5,343 nt of DNA from an uncultured Collinsella sp. (GTDB taxonomy: Bacteria; Actinomycetota; Coriobacteriia; Coriobacteriales; Coriobacteriaceae). Shown one piece after another: positions 1-5,343 of this stretch. Both the position numbers and the translations under genes were made by a program. How positions within the stretch are numbered: the first letter of the stretch is position 1; the number at the start of each line of letters is the position of its first letter. The notes under the pieces are model-generated. The model ran no database searches. It was given only the letters and a program-made list of their open reading frames with translations, and was not told the origin of the DNA. The stretch is from assembly GCA_900549215.1 (NCBI GenBank), contig URNJ01000120.1:1-5343 (forward strand). The letters are read 5' to 3'.

Positions 1-469
1 GGTTGCTGCCGCCGCCAATCTCAACCGCCGCCTTCTCAAACACGCGCATGCCCGGCGTGGTCTTGCGCGTGTCGACGAGCACGGTCTTGGTTCCCTCGAG
101 CGCCGCGGCCATGCTGTGCGTGTAGGTAGCGATGCCGCTCATGCGCTGCAGGTAGTTGAGTGCCACGCGCTCGCCCGAAAGCAGCACGCGCGCGTCGCCG
201 CGCACCTGGCCCACATGGTCGCCGGCGTGCACCTCGTCGCCATCGACGACATCAAACAGCACCGAGCTCTGCGGATCCAGCAACTCAAAGGTGCGGGCAA
301 ACACATCCAAGCCGGCGATGATGCCGTCTGCCTTGGCGATGAGCTCAACGGTAGCGGGGCGCGCCGTGGGGCACACGCTCGCCGTGCTCACATCCTCAAA
401 GGTAATGTCCTCGCGCAGGGCCTGCAGAATCAGATCATCGACGACGAGCTTCATGGTAATGGGATTCAT
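1..469 (-). CDS. nadC: Nicotinate-nucleotide diphosphorylase (quinolinate phosphoribosyltransferase), partial
   Basis: NadC joins quinolinate to PRPP, releasing CO2 and pyrophosphate, to give nicotinate mononucleotide; it is the third step of de novo NAD synthesis and acts in the cytoplasm. The visible 156 residues are the N-terminal part of a family usually about 280 residues long; the gene runs off the left edge. Reading from the ATG at 469 I see LREDITFEDVST near residues 18-29, typical of the N-terminal alpha/beta domain. GERVALNYLQRMSGIAT (99-115) carries the conserved substrate-binding Arg101. DTRKTTPGMR (133-142) carries the Arg135-Lys136 pair that in the family contacts quinolinate and PRPP. 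The last visible residues, GGGSN (152-156), are the beginning of the usual GGGxNHR motif. It starts 3 bases after the nadB stop, and its Shine-Dalgarno (GGAGGAG) lies in the end of nadB, so translation is probably coupled. No frameshift is seen. Identity is secure. Confidence 0.96.
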   Translation of the reverse strand, partial: MNPITMKLVVDDLILQALREDITFEDVSTASVCPTARPATVELIAKADGIIAGLDVFARTFELLDPQSSVLFDVVDGDEVHAGDHVGQVRGDARVLLSGERVALNYLQRMSGIATYTHSMAAALEGTKTVLVDTRKTTPGMRVFEKAAVEIGGGSN

Positions 470-472
470 GGT

Positions 473-1849
473 CTACTCCTCCACGGCCTGCGCGCCGGCG
501 GCACGGGCCAAATCATCGATTGCAAGGGTATCGGCGCTCAGGGCGCGGTGACGCCCGTCGAGCGCGGGCTCGCCCGCCTGCTCCACGGCAAGCGACTCGC
601 CGGTGCGCATACGCCAAGCGGCGCGGCGGCCCCAAACCAAGGACTCGAGCAGACTGTTGGAAGCCAGGCGGTTCTTGCCGTGAACGCCGTTGCAAGCCGT
701 CTCGCCCGCGGCGTAGAGCTCGGGCATCGAGGTGCGGCCGTCCTTGTCGACCCACACGCCGCCCATAAAGTAGTGCTGCGTGGGCGTAACGGGAATGGGC
801 TCGTCCAAGATGTCGCGGCCGTCCTCCAGGCAGCGCGCGCGGATGTTGGCAAAGTGCCCGGTCACCACGTCGCGCTCGACGGGGGCAAAGCTCAGCCACT
901 CGTGCTCGGTGCCGTCCTGCTTCATCTGCTCGCGAATAGCGGCGGCGACCACATCGCGCGGCTGGAGCTCGTCGGTAAAGCGCTCGCCGGCGGCGTTGAG
1001 CAAAATCGCGCCCTCGCCGCGGCAACTCTCGCTGATCAGGAAGGTGCGGCCCGGCTGCGGCGAGAACAGTCCCGTGGGGTGGATCTGCACGTAGTCCAGA
1101 TGCTCCATTTTAATGCCATGCTCCTGAGCAATGTAGCAGGCATCGCCCGTGAGCTGAGGGTAGTTGGTCGAATGGTCGTATACGCCGCCGATACCGCCCG
1201 TCGCCCACAGCGTATGGCGGGCATGAATCTTAAACGGCTCGCCGGCATGCACGCCCTCGGCGGCATTTGCCAGCTCGTCGGCAGGACGAACCGAACTGTT
1301 CTCGTCCACGGGAACGGCGACGACGCCGGTGCACACCGTGGCGCCGTCACGCTCGCCCGTCAGGATGTCGGTCATGGCCACGTGCTCCAAAATCTGCACG
1401 TTGTCCAGCTTGCGGACAGCCTGAAGCAGCTTGGTCGTAATCTCCTTGCCGGTGATATCGGCATGGAAGGCAATGCGCGGACGGCTGTGTGCGCCCTCGC
1501 GGGTAAAGTCGAGGCTGCCATCGGCCTTGCGCTCAAAATCCACGCCCATCGCTAGCAGGTCGTTGATGACCGAGCGGCTCGAGCGGATCATGATGTCGAC
1601 GCTCTCGCGGCGGTTCTCGTAGTGGCCGGCGTGCATGGTGTCCTCAAAGAAGGCATCGTAGTCCGAGCCCTCGGGCAGCACGCAGATGCCGCCCTGCGCG
1701 AGCATCGAATCGCACTCGTCGACCGCGCCCTTGGAGAGCATGATCACGCGCGTGCTCATCGGCAGATTGAGAGCCGCGTACAGGCCCGCCACGCCGCAAC
1801 CGGCAATGACGACGTCGCACTCCATGTCGGGGTGTTGTTTGGTTTCCAC
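473..1849 (-). CDS. nadB: L-aspartate oxidase (short form)
   Basis: NadB is an FAD flavoprotein that oxidises L-aspartate to iminoaspartate, handing it to NadA; in an anaerobe fumarate is the likely electron acceptor. The 458-residue protein has the dinucleotide-binding GxGxxG at 17-22, SMLAQGGI (48-55), the flavin-domain stretch EGAHSRPRIAFHADITG (118-134) and QIHPTG with His257. It also has SESCRGEGA (273-281), PRD with Arg298, QHYFMGG with His359, and GKNRLASNSLLESLVWG with Arg394. These match E. coli active-site His244, Arg290, His351 and Arg386. It ends about 60 residues after the last motif, whereas the E. coli enzyme (540 residues) continues as a three-helix domain; similar short forms are, as I recall, known in clostridia. 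Start choice: the frame is open up to an ATG at 1894, but that codon lies inside a hairpin and lacks a Shine-Dalgarno. The GTG at 1849 has AGGGAGAGGA five bases upstream. An ATG at 1825 is a further alternative. Succinate dehydrogenase and fumarate reductase flavoproteins are related, but the nadA-nadC context settles the call. Confidence 0.95.
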   Translation of the reverse strand: METKQHPDMECDVVIAGCGVAGLYAALNLPMSTRVIMLSKGAVDECDSMLAQGGICVLPEGSDYDAFFEDTMHAGHYENRRESVDIMIRSSRSVINDLLAMGVDFERKADGSLDFTREGAHSRPRIAFHADITGKEITTKLLQAVRKLDNVQILEHVAMTDILTGERDGATVCTGVVAVPVDENSSVRPADELANAAEGVHAGEPFKIHARHTLWATGGIGGVYDHSTNYPQLTGDACYIAQEHGIKMEHLDYVQIHPTGLFSPQPGRTFLISESCRGEGAILLNAAGERFTDELQPRDVVAAAIREQMKQDGTEHEWLSFAPVERDVVTGHFANIRARCLEDGRDILDEPIPVTPTQHYFMGGVWVDKDGRTSMPELYAAGETACNGVHGKNRLASNSLLESLVWGRRAAWRMRTGESLAVEQAGEPALDGRHRALSADTLAIDDLARAAGAQAVEE

Positions 1850-1854
1850 AGGAA

Positions 1855-1864
1855 TCCTCTCCCT
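1855..1864 (-). promoter_or_regulatory. Ribosome binding site deciding the nadB start
   Basis: On the minus strand AGGGAGAGGA lies five bases before the GTG at 1849-1847. The more upstream in-frame ATG (1894-1892) has no purine-rich sequence at a suitable distance and lies in the stem of the 1868-1902 hairpin. This favours GTG as the nadB start. Confidence 0.7.
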
Positions 1865-1867
1865 TGT

Positions 1868-1902
1868 AATGTGACATAAGGGACTGCCCCTCATGCCACA
1901 TT
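1868..1902 (-). promoter_or_regulatory. Intercistronic RNA hairpin between nadA and nadB
   Basis: In the minus-strand transcript, AATGTGGCATGAGGG pairs with CCCTTATGTCACATT around a five-base loop (GCAGT). All 15 positions pair, two of them as G-U. It starts three bases after the nadA stop codon and ends three bases before the nadB Shine-Dalgarno. No U-run follows, so it is not a standard intrinsic terminator. Likely roles (inference) are protecting the 3' end of a nadA segment, partial termination, or setting the NadA:NadB ratio. That the G-U pairs keep the RNA stem while breaking DNA symmetry favours an RNA structure over a protein-binding DNA site. The hairpin also sequesters the alternative nadB ATG at 1894. 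Confidence 0.7.
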
Positions 1903-1905
1903 GTT

Positions 1906-2931
1906 CTAGCGCGCTGCGTACTCGAGCATGCGGTCGAGCGTAAGTTTGGCCTGGTCGGCAGCCTCGTCCGACACACCGATCTGCACCTCGCCCTCACCCG
2001 TCTCCAGGCAGCGCACGAGCTTTTCGAGCGTGATGAGATCCATGTTGACGCAGGTGGGCTGCACCGCGGGGAAGTAGAACTTCTTGCCGGTGCCCTGGCA
2101 GCGGCGCTCGAGCTCGTAGAGCACGCCGCGGACCGTCACGATAATGAACTCGCTGGCATCCGACTCCTCGGCGTACTTGATGATGCCGGCGGTGGAGCCG
2201 ATGTAGTCGGCCTCGGCCAGGACGTCGGCCTTGCACTCAGGATGCGCCAGCACGAGCGCGTCGGGGTGGGCCTCCGTCGCGTCGACGATCTGCTCGACGG
2301 TGATGATGTGATGGCGCGGGCAGTAGCCGTTGTTGAGGATGACGTGCTTTTGCGGCACCTGCTCGGCTACGAAGCGGCCCAGGTTTTGGTCGGGAATGAA
2401 CAGGATATGCTGCTGCGGCAGCTCGGACACAATCTTGACGGCGTTGGAGCTGGTGACGCACACGTCACTCCAGCTCTTGATCTCGACCGTCGAGTTGACG
2501 TAGCAGACCACGGCAAGGTCGTCACCGTACTCGGCGCGGGCGGCGTCGACCGTCTCGCGCTTGACCATGTGCGCCATGGGGCAGTCCGCGCCCGGCTCGG
2601 GCAGTAGCACGGTCTTGGTGGGGTTGAGCAGCTTGGCGCTCTCGCCCATAAACTCCACGCCGCACAGCACGATCGTCTGCTGCGGCAGGCTCTTGGCAAG
2701 CTTTGCCAGGTAGAAGCTATCGCCGACGTAATCGGCAACGGCTTGGACCTCGGGCGCCACATAGTAGTGTGCCAGGATCACCGCGTCACGTTGGGTTTTT
2801 AGTTGCTGAATGGCCTCGACGAGCTCTGCGGGCACCAGCGCCGCACGCTCCGTTGCCGTCGTTGCCGATGCTAGGCCGGCCGCGATATCGCGTGCAAGCT
2901 CCGACGCATCCATGTTCGCGCTCTGTGCCAT
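1906..2931 (-). CDS. nadA: Quinolinate synthase A
   Basis: NadA condenses iminoaspartate from NadB with dihydroxyacetone phosphate to form quinolinate, using an oxygen-sensitive 4Fe-4S cluster held by three cysteines. The 341-residue length is normal for the family (E. coli 347). Visible motifs are ILAHYYVAPEVQAVADYVGDS (52-72, substrate pocket with HYY) and CGVEFMGESAKLLNP (90-104). GADCPMA has Cys117, YVNSTVEIKSWSDVCVTSSNA runs 144-164, and GYCPRHH has Cys204. HPEC lies at 230-233, GSTAGIIKYA at 245-254 and PTCVNMD has Cys294. Cys117, Cys204 and Cys294 align with E. coli Cys113, Cys200 and Cys297, with the same 87-residue first spacing, so they should be the cluster ligands. An upstream TTG at 2934 is possible, but the ATG at 2931 sits five bases from AGAGAGGGG and is preferred. 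It is the first gene of nadABC, behind a promoter embedded in a long palindrome. Identity is secure. Confidence 0.97.
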   Translation of the reverse strand: MAQSANMDASELARDIAAGLASATTATERAALVPAELVEAIQQLKTQRDAVILAHYYVAPEVQAVADYVGDSFYLAKLAKSLPQQTIVLCGVEFMGESAKLLNPTKTVLLPEPGADCPMAHMVKRETVDAARAEYGDDLAVVCYVNSTVEIKSWSDVCVTSSNAVKIVSELPQQHILFIPDQNLGRFVAEQVPQKHVILNNGYCPRHHIITVEQIVDATEAHPDALVLAHPECKADVLAEADYIGSTAGIIKYAEESDASEFIIVTVRGVLYELERRCQGTGKKFYFPAVQPTCVNMDLITLEKLVRCLETGEGEVQIGVSDEAADQAKLTLDRMLEYAAR

Positions 2932-2966
2932 CAAGGCCCCTCTCTTTTGGCGAATCTTGGGGCTTT

Positions 2967-2995
2967 AGTATGACACCTAGGTTTACAGCTGACAA
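2967..2995 (-). promoter_or_regulatory. nadABC promoter (-35 / extended -10)
   Basis: On the minus strand TTGTCA (2995-2990, five of six matches to the -35 consensus) is followed by exactly 17 bases and then CATACT (2972-2967, four of six to the -10). The preceding TGT gives an extended -10 (TGn). Transcription would start near 2960, leaving a leader of about 29 bases before the nadA ATG. The -35 and the whole spacer lie inside the inverted repeat at 2973-3016, so a protein bound there would block RNA polymerase. No experimental start site is known to me; the call rests on consensus match and spacing. Confidence 0.65.
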
Positions 2996-3016
2996 GACAG
3001 CTGTAAACCTAGGTGT
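2973..3016. promoter_or_regulatory. Long palindromic operator, probable NiaR (YrxA) site
   Basis: ACACCTAGGTTTACAGCTG (2973-2991) and its exact reverse complement (2998-3016) flank six bases (ACAAGA). The inner part, read on the minus strand as ACAGCTGTCTTGTCAGCTGT, resembles from memory the palindromic sites of the nicotinate-responsive repressor NiaR, which controls nadABC in many Gram-positive bacteria. It covers the nadA -35 and spacer, as expected for repression. The symmetry is much longer than a normal operator, with both CCTAGG and CAGCTG blocks in each arm, so two dimers may bind. Because the predicted transcription start is downstream, the repeat would not be in the nadA mRNA, arguing against an attenuator. 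No NiaR gene is in the window; assignment to NiaR is by position and resemblance only. The divergent response regulator is an alternative ligand. Confidence 0.7.
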
Positions 3017-3121
3017 AAAGTTGGAATAAAGATTCAATCATGCGGCGGGTCCATTTTCGAACTAGCAAGCTGAGGATAGCCGAGCTCTCAATAGCGCAGG
3101 AGGCATCTTTCGCCACCGCAA

Positions 3122-3142
3122 TGCCACTCGGCGCGAGTTGCA
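3122..3142. repeat. Small imperfect inverted repeat upstream of the response regulator
   Basis: TGCCACTCG (3122-3130) and CGAGTTGCA (3134-3142) are inverted repeats with one mismatch around GCG. The dyad is about 80 bases upstream of the response-regulator start and could be an operator or a leader stem. Dyads of this size also occur by chance in GC-rich DNA, so support is weak. The remaining bases from 3017 to 3224 hold no gene and no promoter I can defend. Confidence 0.25.
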
Positions 3143-3224
3143 CGACGTGGGGCGCAAATGGGACACGCCTCCGCGAGCGGTCCGCACCCAATGTGGCAAA
3201 ATCGAACTACTAAGGGGGCTCAGA

Positions 3225-3947
3225 ATGCTCAAGATTATTGCCTGCGACGATGACGTCGCTTTTCTAGATAGACTGCACCGGATGATCGACCGTTGGTCGA
3301 CCGAGACGGGCACGGCGGTCGATGTTGCGCTCGTCACGCGCGGCGAGGACCTGCTGGCCCGCCATGCCGCATCACGCGCCGACATCATTCTGCTCGATAT
3401 GATCATGCCACTCGTCAACGGCATGGACACCGCGCGCGAATTGCGCCAGGCCGATACCGCCGTGCGCCTGGTGTTTCTCACCTCGTCGCCCGAGTTCGCA
3501 CTGGAGTCCTACGAGGTCCGTGCCTTCGACTATCTGCTCAAGCCCGTGACTTACGAACGCCTGGCGCAGTTACTCGACGAGCTTTCGAGCATGCGCCCGG
3601 CGGCAACCGATGAGCTCGTGATCAAAACGTCCTTTGGCTACCACGCCCTGCGCCTGTCTGACATCGAATATGCCGAGGCGCGCAACAAGCACGTGGTCTT
3701 CCACCTGCGCGACGGACGCGATATCGAGGCACTCGAATCGTTCCGCAGCGTCGAGGACCGTTTGGCGCAAAATGCCACCTTCTTTAAATGCCACCGCAGC
3801 TACCAGGTCAACCTGCGCAATATCGATCACTTTGACCGCACGGACATCGTCATGCGCTCGGGCGCGTGCATCCCGCTTTCGCGCAGCTGCAAGCAGGGAT
3901 TCCAAGACGCCTACTTTGCGGTGCGCTTTGAGGGCGGGAGGCGCTGA
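3225..3947 (+). CDS. LytTR-family response regulator (AgrA/LytR type)
   Basis: A 240-residue two-component response regulator, expected to bind DNA once phosphorylated by its partner kinase. The receiver domain covers about residues 1-120. It has the acidic pocket CDDD (7-10), phospho-acceptor Asp58 in ILLDMIMP, Thr86 in FLTSS, and Lys106 in the YLLKP switch motif. The LytTR DNA-binding domain covers about 130-236, with DIEYAEARNKHVVFHL (146-161) and the family signature FFKCHRSYQVNLRNI (186-200). This fold usually binds pairs of short direct repeats upstream of target promoters. The reading frame is open back to a TTG at 3138, but the ATG at 3225 has AAGGGGG six bases upstream and begins at the canonical first beta strand (MLKIIACDDD), so the extra 29 residues are rejected. 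Its stop overlaps the kinase start by one base. All catalytic residues are present. Its targets and its signal cannot be read from the sequence. Confidence 0.93.
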   Translation: MLKIIACDDDVAFLDRLHRMIDRWSTETGTAVDVALVTRGEDLLARHAASRADIILLDMIMPLVNGMDTARELRQADTAVRLVFLTSSPEFALESYEVRAFDYLLKPVTYERLAQLLDELSSMRPAATDELVIKTSFGYHALRLSDIEYAEARNKHVVFHLRDGRDIEALESFRSVEDRLAQNATFFKCHRSYQVNLRNIDHFDRTDIVMRSGACIPLSRSCKQGFQDAYFAVRFEGGRR

Positions 3948-5224
3948 TGGTCTCCTCGGTCGAAATGATCCTTTGGGCAATCCACCACGCCACGACGCTA
4001 CTCTTTGGCGTCTTTGCCTCGGCGGCGCTGTGCGGTATCGAGATCAACCGGCGTCATGCGCTTGAACTGGTGCTGGTCGGTGCCGTAACCGGATGCGCAT
4101 TTGGCCTCGCCAATGCCGTCGGCGGCGAGCTTTTCGCCCGTCAAGCATATCCGTTCGTCGTGCATCTGCCGCTCGTCATCTATTTGTGCGCGCGCTACCG
4201 CCTGAGCCCGCTGCTTGCCGTGCTCGGCATTACCAGCGCCTATCTGAGTTGTCAGTTCAGCAACTGGATGGGCATCGCCGCCTTTGCCGCAACCGATTCG
4301 CAGATCGCGTACTATCTGGCGCGTATCGCGACCACACTCGCCGTCTTTGCCGTCCTGTTGCATTGGGCCGGCGACATCGGTCCGCGCTTGGCGATTAAAA
4401 GCACCACCGAGCTGGGCATCCTTTTAATCCTCCCGCTCGTCTATTACATCTTTGACTATGCCACCAACGTCTACACCACGCTGTTCCACTCGGGCTCGGT
4501 GATAACGGTTGAATTTTTGGCATTTGCGCTCTGTGCCTTCTATCTTATGTTTCTTGCCGTTTACCTGCGCGAATACGAAGAAAAGGAAACCGCCGAGCGA
4601 GAGCGCTGGATGCTCGAAACCCGCGACAGCGCCGCCATCAAAGAGCTCGAGGCTTGGCGTCAATCTGGGCGCGAGCTGTCGATTCTGCGCCACGACATGC
4701 GCCACTTCCTACGCGGCCTGGCCGCTTTAATTGAGGAGGGCCACACCGACGAGGCGCTCAAACGCATCGATGAACTCTGCGAAGCCGGCGATCGCACCGC
4801 CGTACGCCGCTTCTGCGCCAACGAGACCGTAAACATCGCGCTTTCGTCATTTAACTCGGATATCAATAGAAACGGCATTACCGCCAACCTGCGCGCCGCC
4901 GTACCCGAAACCATCCACGTAGGCGACGCCGACCTGTTTAGCGTGCTCTCAAATGCCTTGGAAAACGCTATCACCGCCGCAAGTGCCGCACCCCAAGGAA
5001 AGCGATTCGTCGACCTTGACCTGCGATTAGAGGACAGCCAGCTGCTGCTGTTAGTTTCCAATACGTTTGACCGCGCGCCGCGCATGGTCGACGGCATGCC
5101 CGTGACCCGACATGCGGGCCACGGCTTTGGCACCAGAAGCATCAAACTCGCCGTGGAGCGCATGAACGGCAACTGCCAGTTCCGCATTAACGGCGATCGG
5201 TTTGAGCTGCGCGCTGTGATGTAA
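3947..5224 (+). CDS. Membrane sensor histidine kinase, GHKL/AgrC-like
   Basis: A 425-residue sensor kinase, probable partner of the preceding LytTR regulator. The first 207 residues contain six or seven hydrophobic segments (about 7-29, 38-58, 70-82, 86-104, 121-140, 154-172, 186-206) with no recognisable extracellular domain, as in AgrC-type peptide sensors. A charged, probably coiled-coil linker (207-245) leads to LRHDMRHFL, with His249 the likely phosphorylated histidine. The GHKL-type ATPase domain follows, with NALENAI (N box, Asn336 and Asn340) and GHGFGTRSIK (391-400, G box). A classical DxGxG is not evident, which is usual in this group. The ATG overlaps the regulator stop (TGATG), and GGGAGG lies five bases upstream, so the two are translationally coupled. 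The domain order and 425-residue length match AgrC-like kinases. No agrB or agrD-like gene is adjacent, so the ligand is unknown. It could instead sense a membrane or small-molecule cue. Confidence 0.9.
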   Translation: MVSSVEMILWAIHHATTLLFGVFASAALCGIEINRRHALELVLVGAVTGCAFGLANAVGGELFARQAYPFVVHLPLVIYLCARYRLSPLLAVLGITSAYLSCQFSNWMGIAAFAATDSQIAYYLARIATTLAVFAVLLHWAGDIGPRLAIKSTTELGILLILPLVYYIFDYATNVYTTLFHSGSVITVEFLAFALCAFYLMFLAVYLREYEEKETAERERWMLETRDSAAIKELEAWRQSGRELSILRHDMRHFLRGLAALIEEGHTDEALKRIDELCEAGDRTAVRRFCANETVNIALSSFNSDINRNGITANLRAAVPETIHVGDADLFSVLSNALENAITAASAAPQGKRFVDLDLRLEDSQLLLLVSNTFDRAPRMVDGMPVTRHAGHGFGTRSIKLAVERMNGNCQFRINGDRFELRAVM

Positions 5225-5228
5225 GGGC

Positions 5229-5271
5229 GCGGGCGCGACGGATTTGCGTTCCGTGGGTGCGGCTCGCCCGC
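5229..5271. terminator. Possible GC-rich terminator dyad after the kinase gene
   Basis: GCGGGCG (5229-5235) pairs with CGCCCGC (5265-5271), and inside it ACGGA (5238-5242) pairs with TCCGT (5250-5254). The two stems are separated by unpaired bases and no U-run follows, so it is a poor canonical terminator. Its position just after the kinase stop, between convergent genes, is the main argument. Confidence 0.3.
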
Positions 5272-5298
5272 TCGGGGTCGTTTGTCGACGCGGGCTCG

Positions 5299-5343
5299 CT
5301 ACAGCGGAGCGGCCGCCGGGGTCAGCTGCTTGATGTAGGCCCA
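5299..5343 (-). CDS. Possible C-terminal end of a convergent gene (partial)
   Basis: Reading in from the right edge on the minus strand gives 14 residues, WAYIKQLTPAAAPL, then TAG at 5301-5299. The composition looks like a real coding end, and a convergent gene is plausible after the kinase. The fragment is far too short to name a family or exclude chance. Confidence 0.3.
   Translation of the reverse strand, partial: WAYIKQLTPAAAPL

Noticed and set aside
116..1555. A 479-codon open frame on the plus strand opposite nadB and nadC
   Set aside because: It is antisense to genes with clear family motifs, its translation is Ala/His/Arg/Leu-rich without any recognisable domain, and long antisense frames are expected in GC-rich coding DNA.
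1868..1902. The nadA-nadB hairpin as a normal rho-independent terminator
   Set aside because: The stem is followed by TTACAAGGG rather than a T-tract and lies inside an operon whose next gene must be expressed.
2973..3016. The long palindrome as an intrinsic terminator or attenuator
   Set aside because: It lies upstream of the predicted nadA start site, no gene runs into it from either side, and no U-run follows either arm.
3194..3202. TGGCAAAAT as an extended -10 for the response regulator
   Set aside because: No -35-like sequence lies at a fitting distance, and the leader would be only about 16 bases; too weak to annotate.
3138..3224. N-terminal extension of the response regulator starting at TTG 3138
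   Set aside because: The extra 29 residues precede the canonical first strand of the receiver domain and lack a ribosome site; the ATG at 3225 has a strong one.
3570..3980. A 136-codon minus-strand frame opposite the response regulator
   Set aside because: It is a shadow of the LytTR domain coding sequence, with no ribosome site or recognisable motif.

Overview
The window is GC-rich bacterial DNA (roughly 60% by eye) with two divergent transcription units separated by about 290 bp. GC-rich third codon positions, an anaerobe-style NadA-NadB-NadC de novo NAD pathway under a NiaR-like palindrome, and an AgrA/AgrC-type (LytTR plus GHKL) two-component system together suggest a gut-type anaerobic actinobacterium of the Coriobacteriia, possibly Collinsella. 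This placement is inferred from style and not proven by a marker gene.

Left part (minus strand, about 1-2931): a tight operon nadA-nadB-nadC, read from right to left. NadB oxidises L-aspartate to iminoaspartate. NadA, a 4Fe-4S enzyme, condenses this with dihydroxyacetone phosphate to quinolinate. NadC then uses PRPP to make nicotinate mononucleotide. nadC is cut by the left edge. The short nadA-nadB gap holds a 15-bp RNA hairpin immediately after the nadA stop codon, and nadB most likely starts at a GTG codon downstream of it. NadB is a short form without room for the full C-terminal helical domain of the E. coli enzyme.

Middle (2932-3224): the nadA promoter (-35 TTGTCA, 17-bp spacer, extended -10 CATACT) is embedded in a long inverted repeat (two perfect 19-bp arms around 6 bp). 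It has the position and core of an operator for the NAD repressor NiaR (YrxA). The remaining 208 bp before the response regulator contain only a weak dyad and no convincing plus-strand promoter.

Right part (plus strand, 3225-5224): a LytTR response regulator and a polytopic GHKL histidine kinase, overlapping by one base and so translationally coupled. No peptide-precursor or processing gene is visible, so the signal is unknown. Nothing in the sequence shows a functional link to NAD synthesis beyond the shared intergenic region. After the kinase, about 120 bp hold a GC-rich dyad and probably the last codons of a convergent minus-strand gene.
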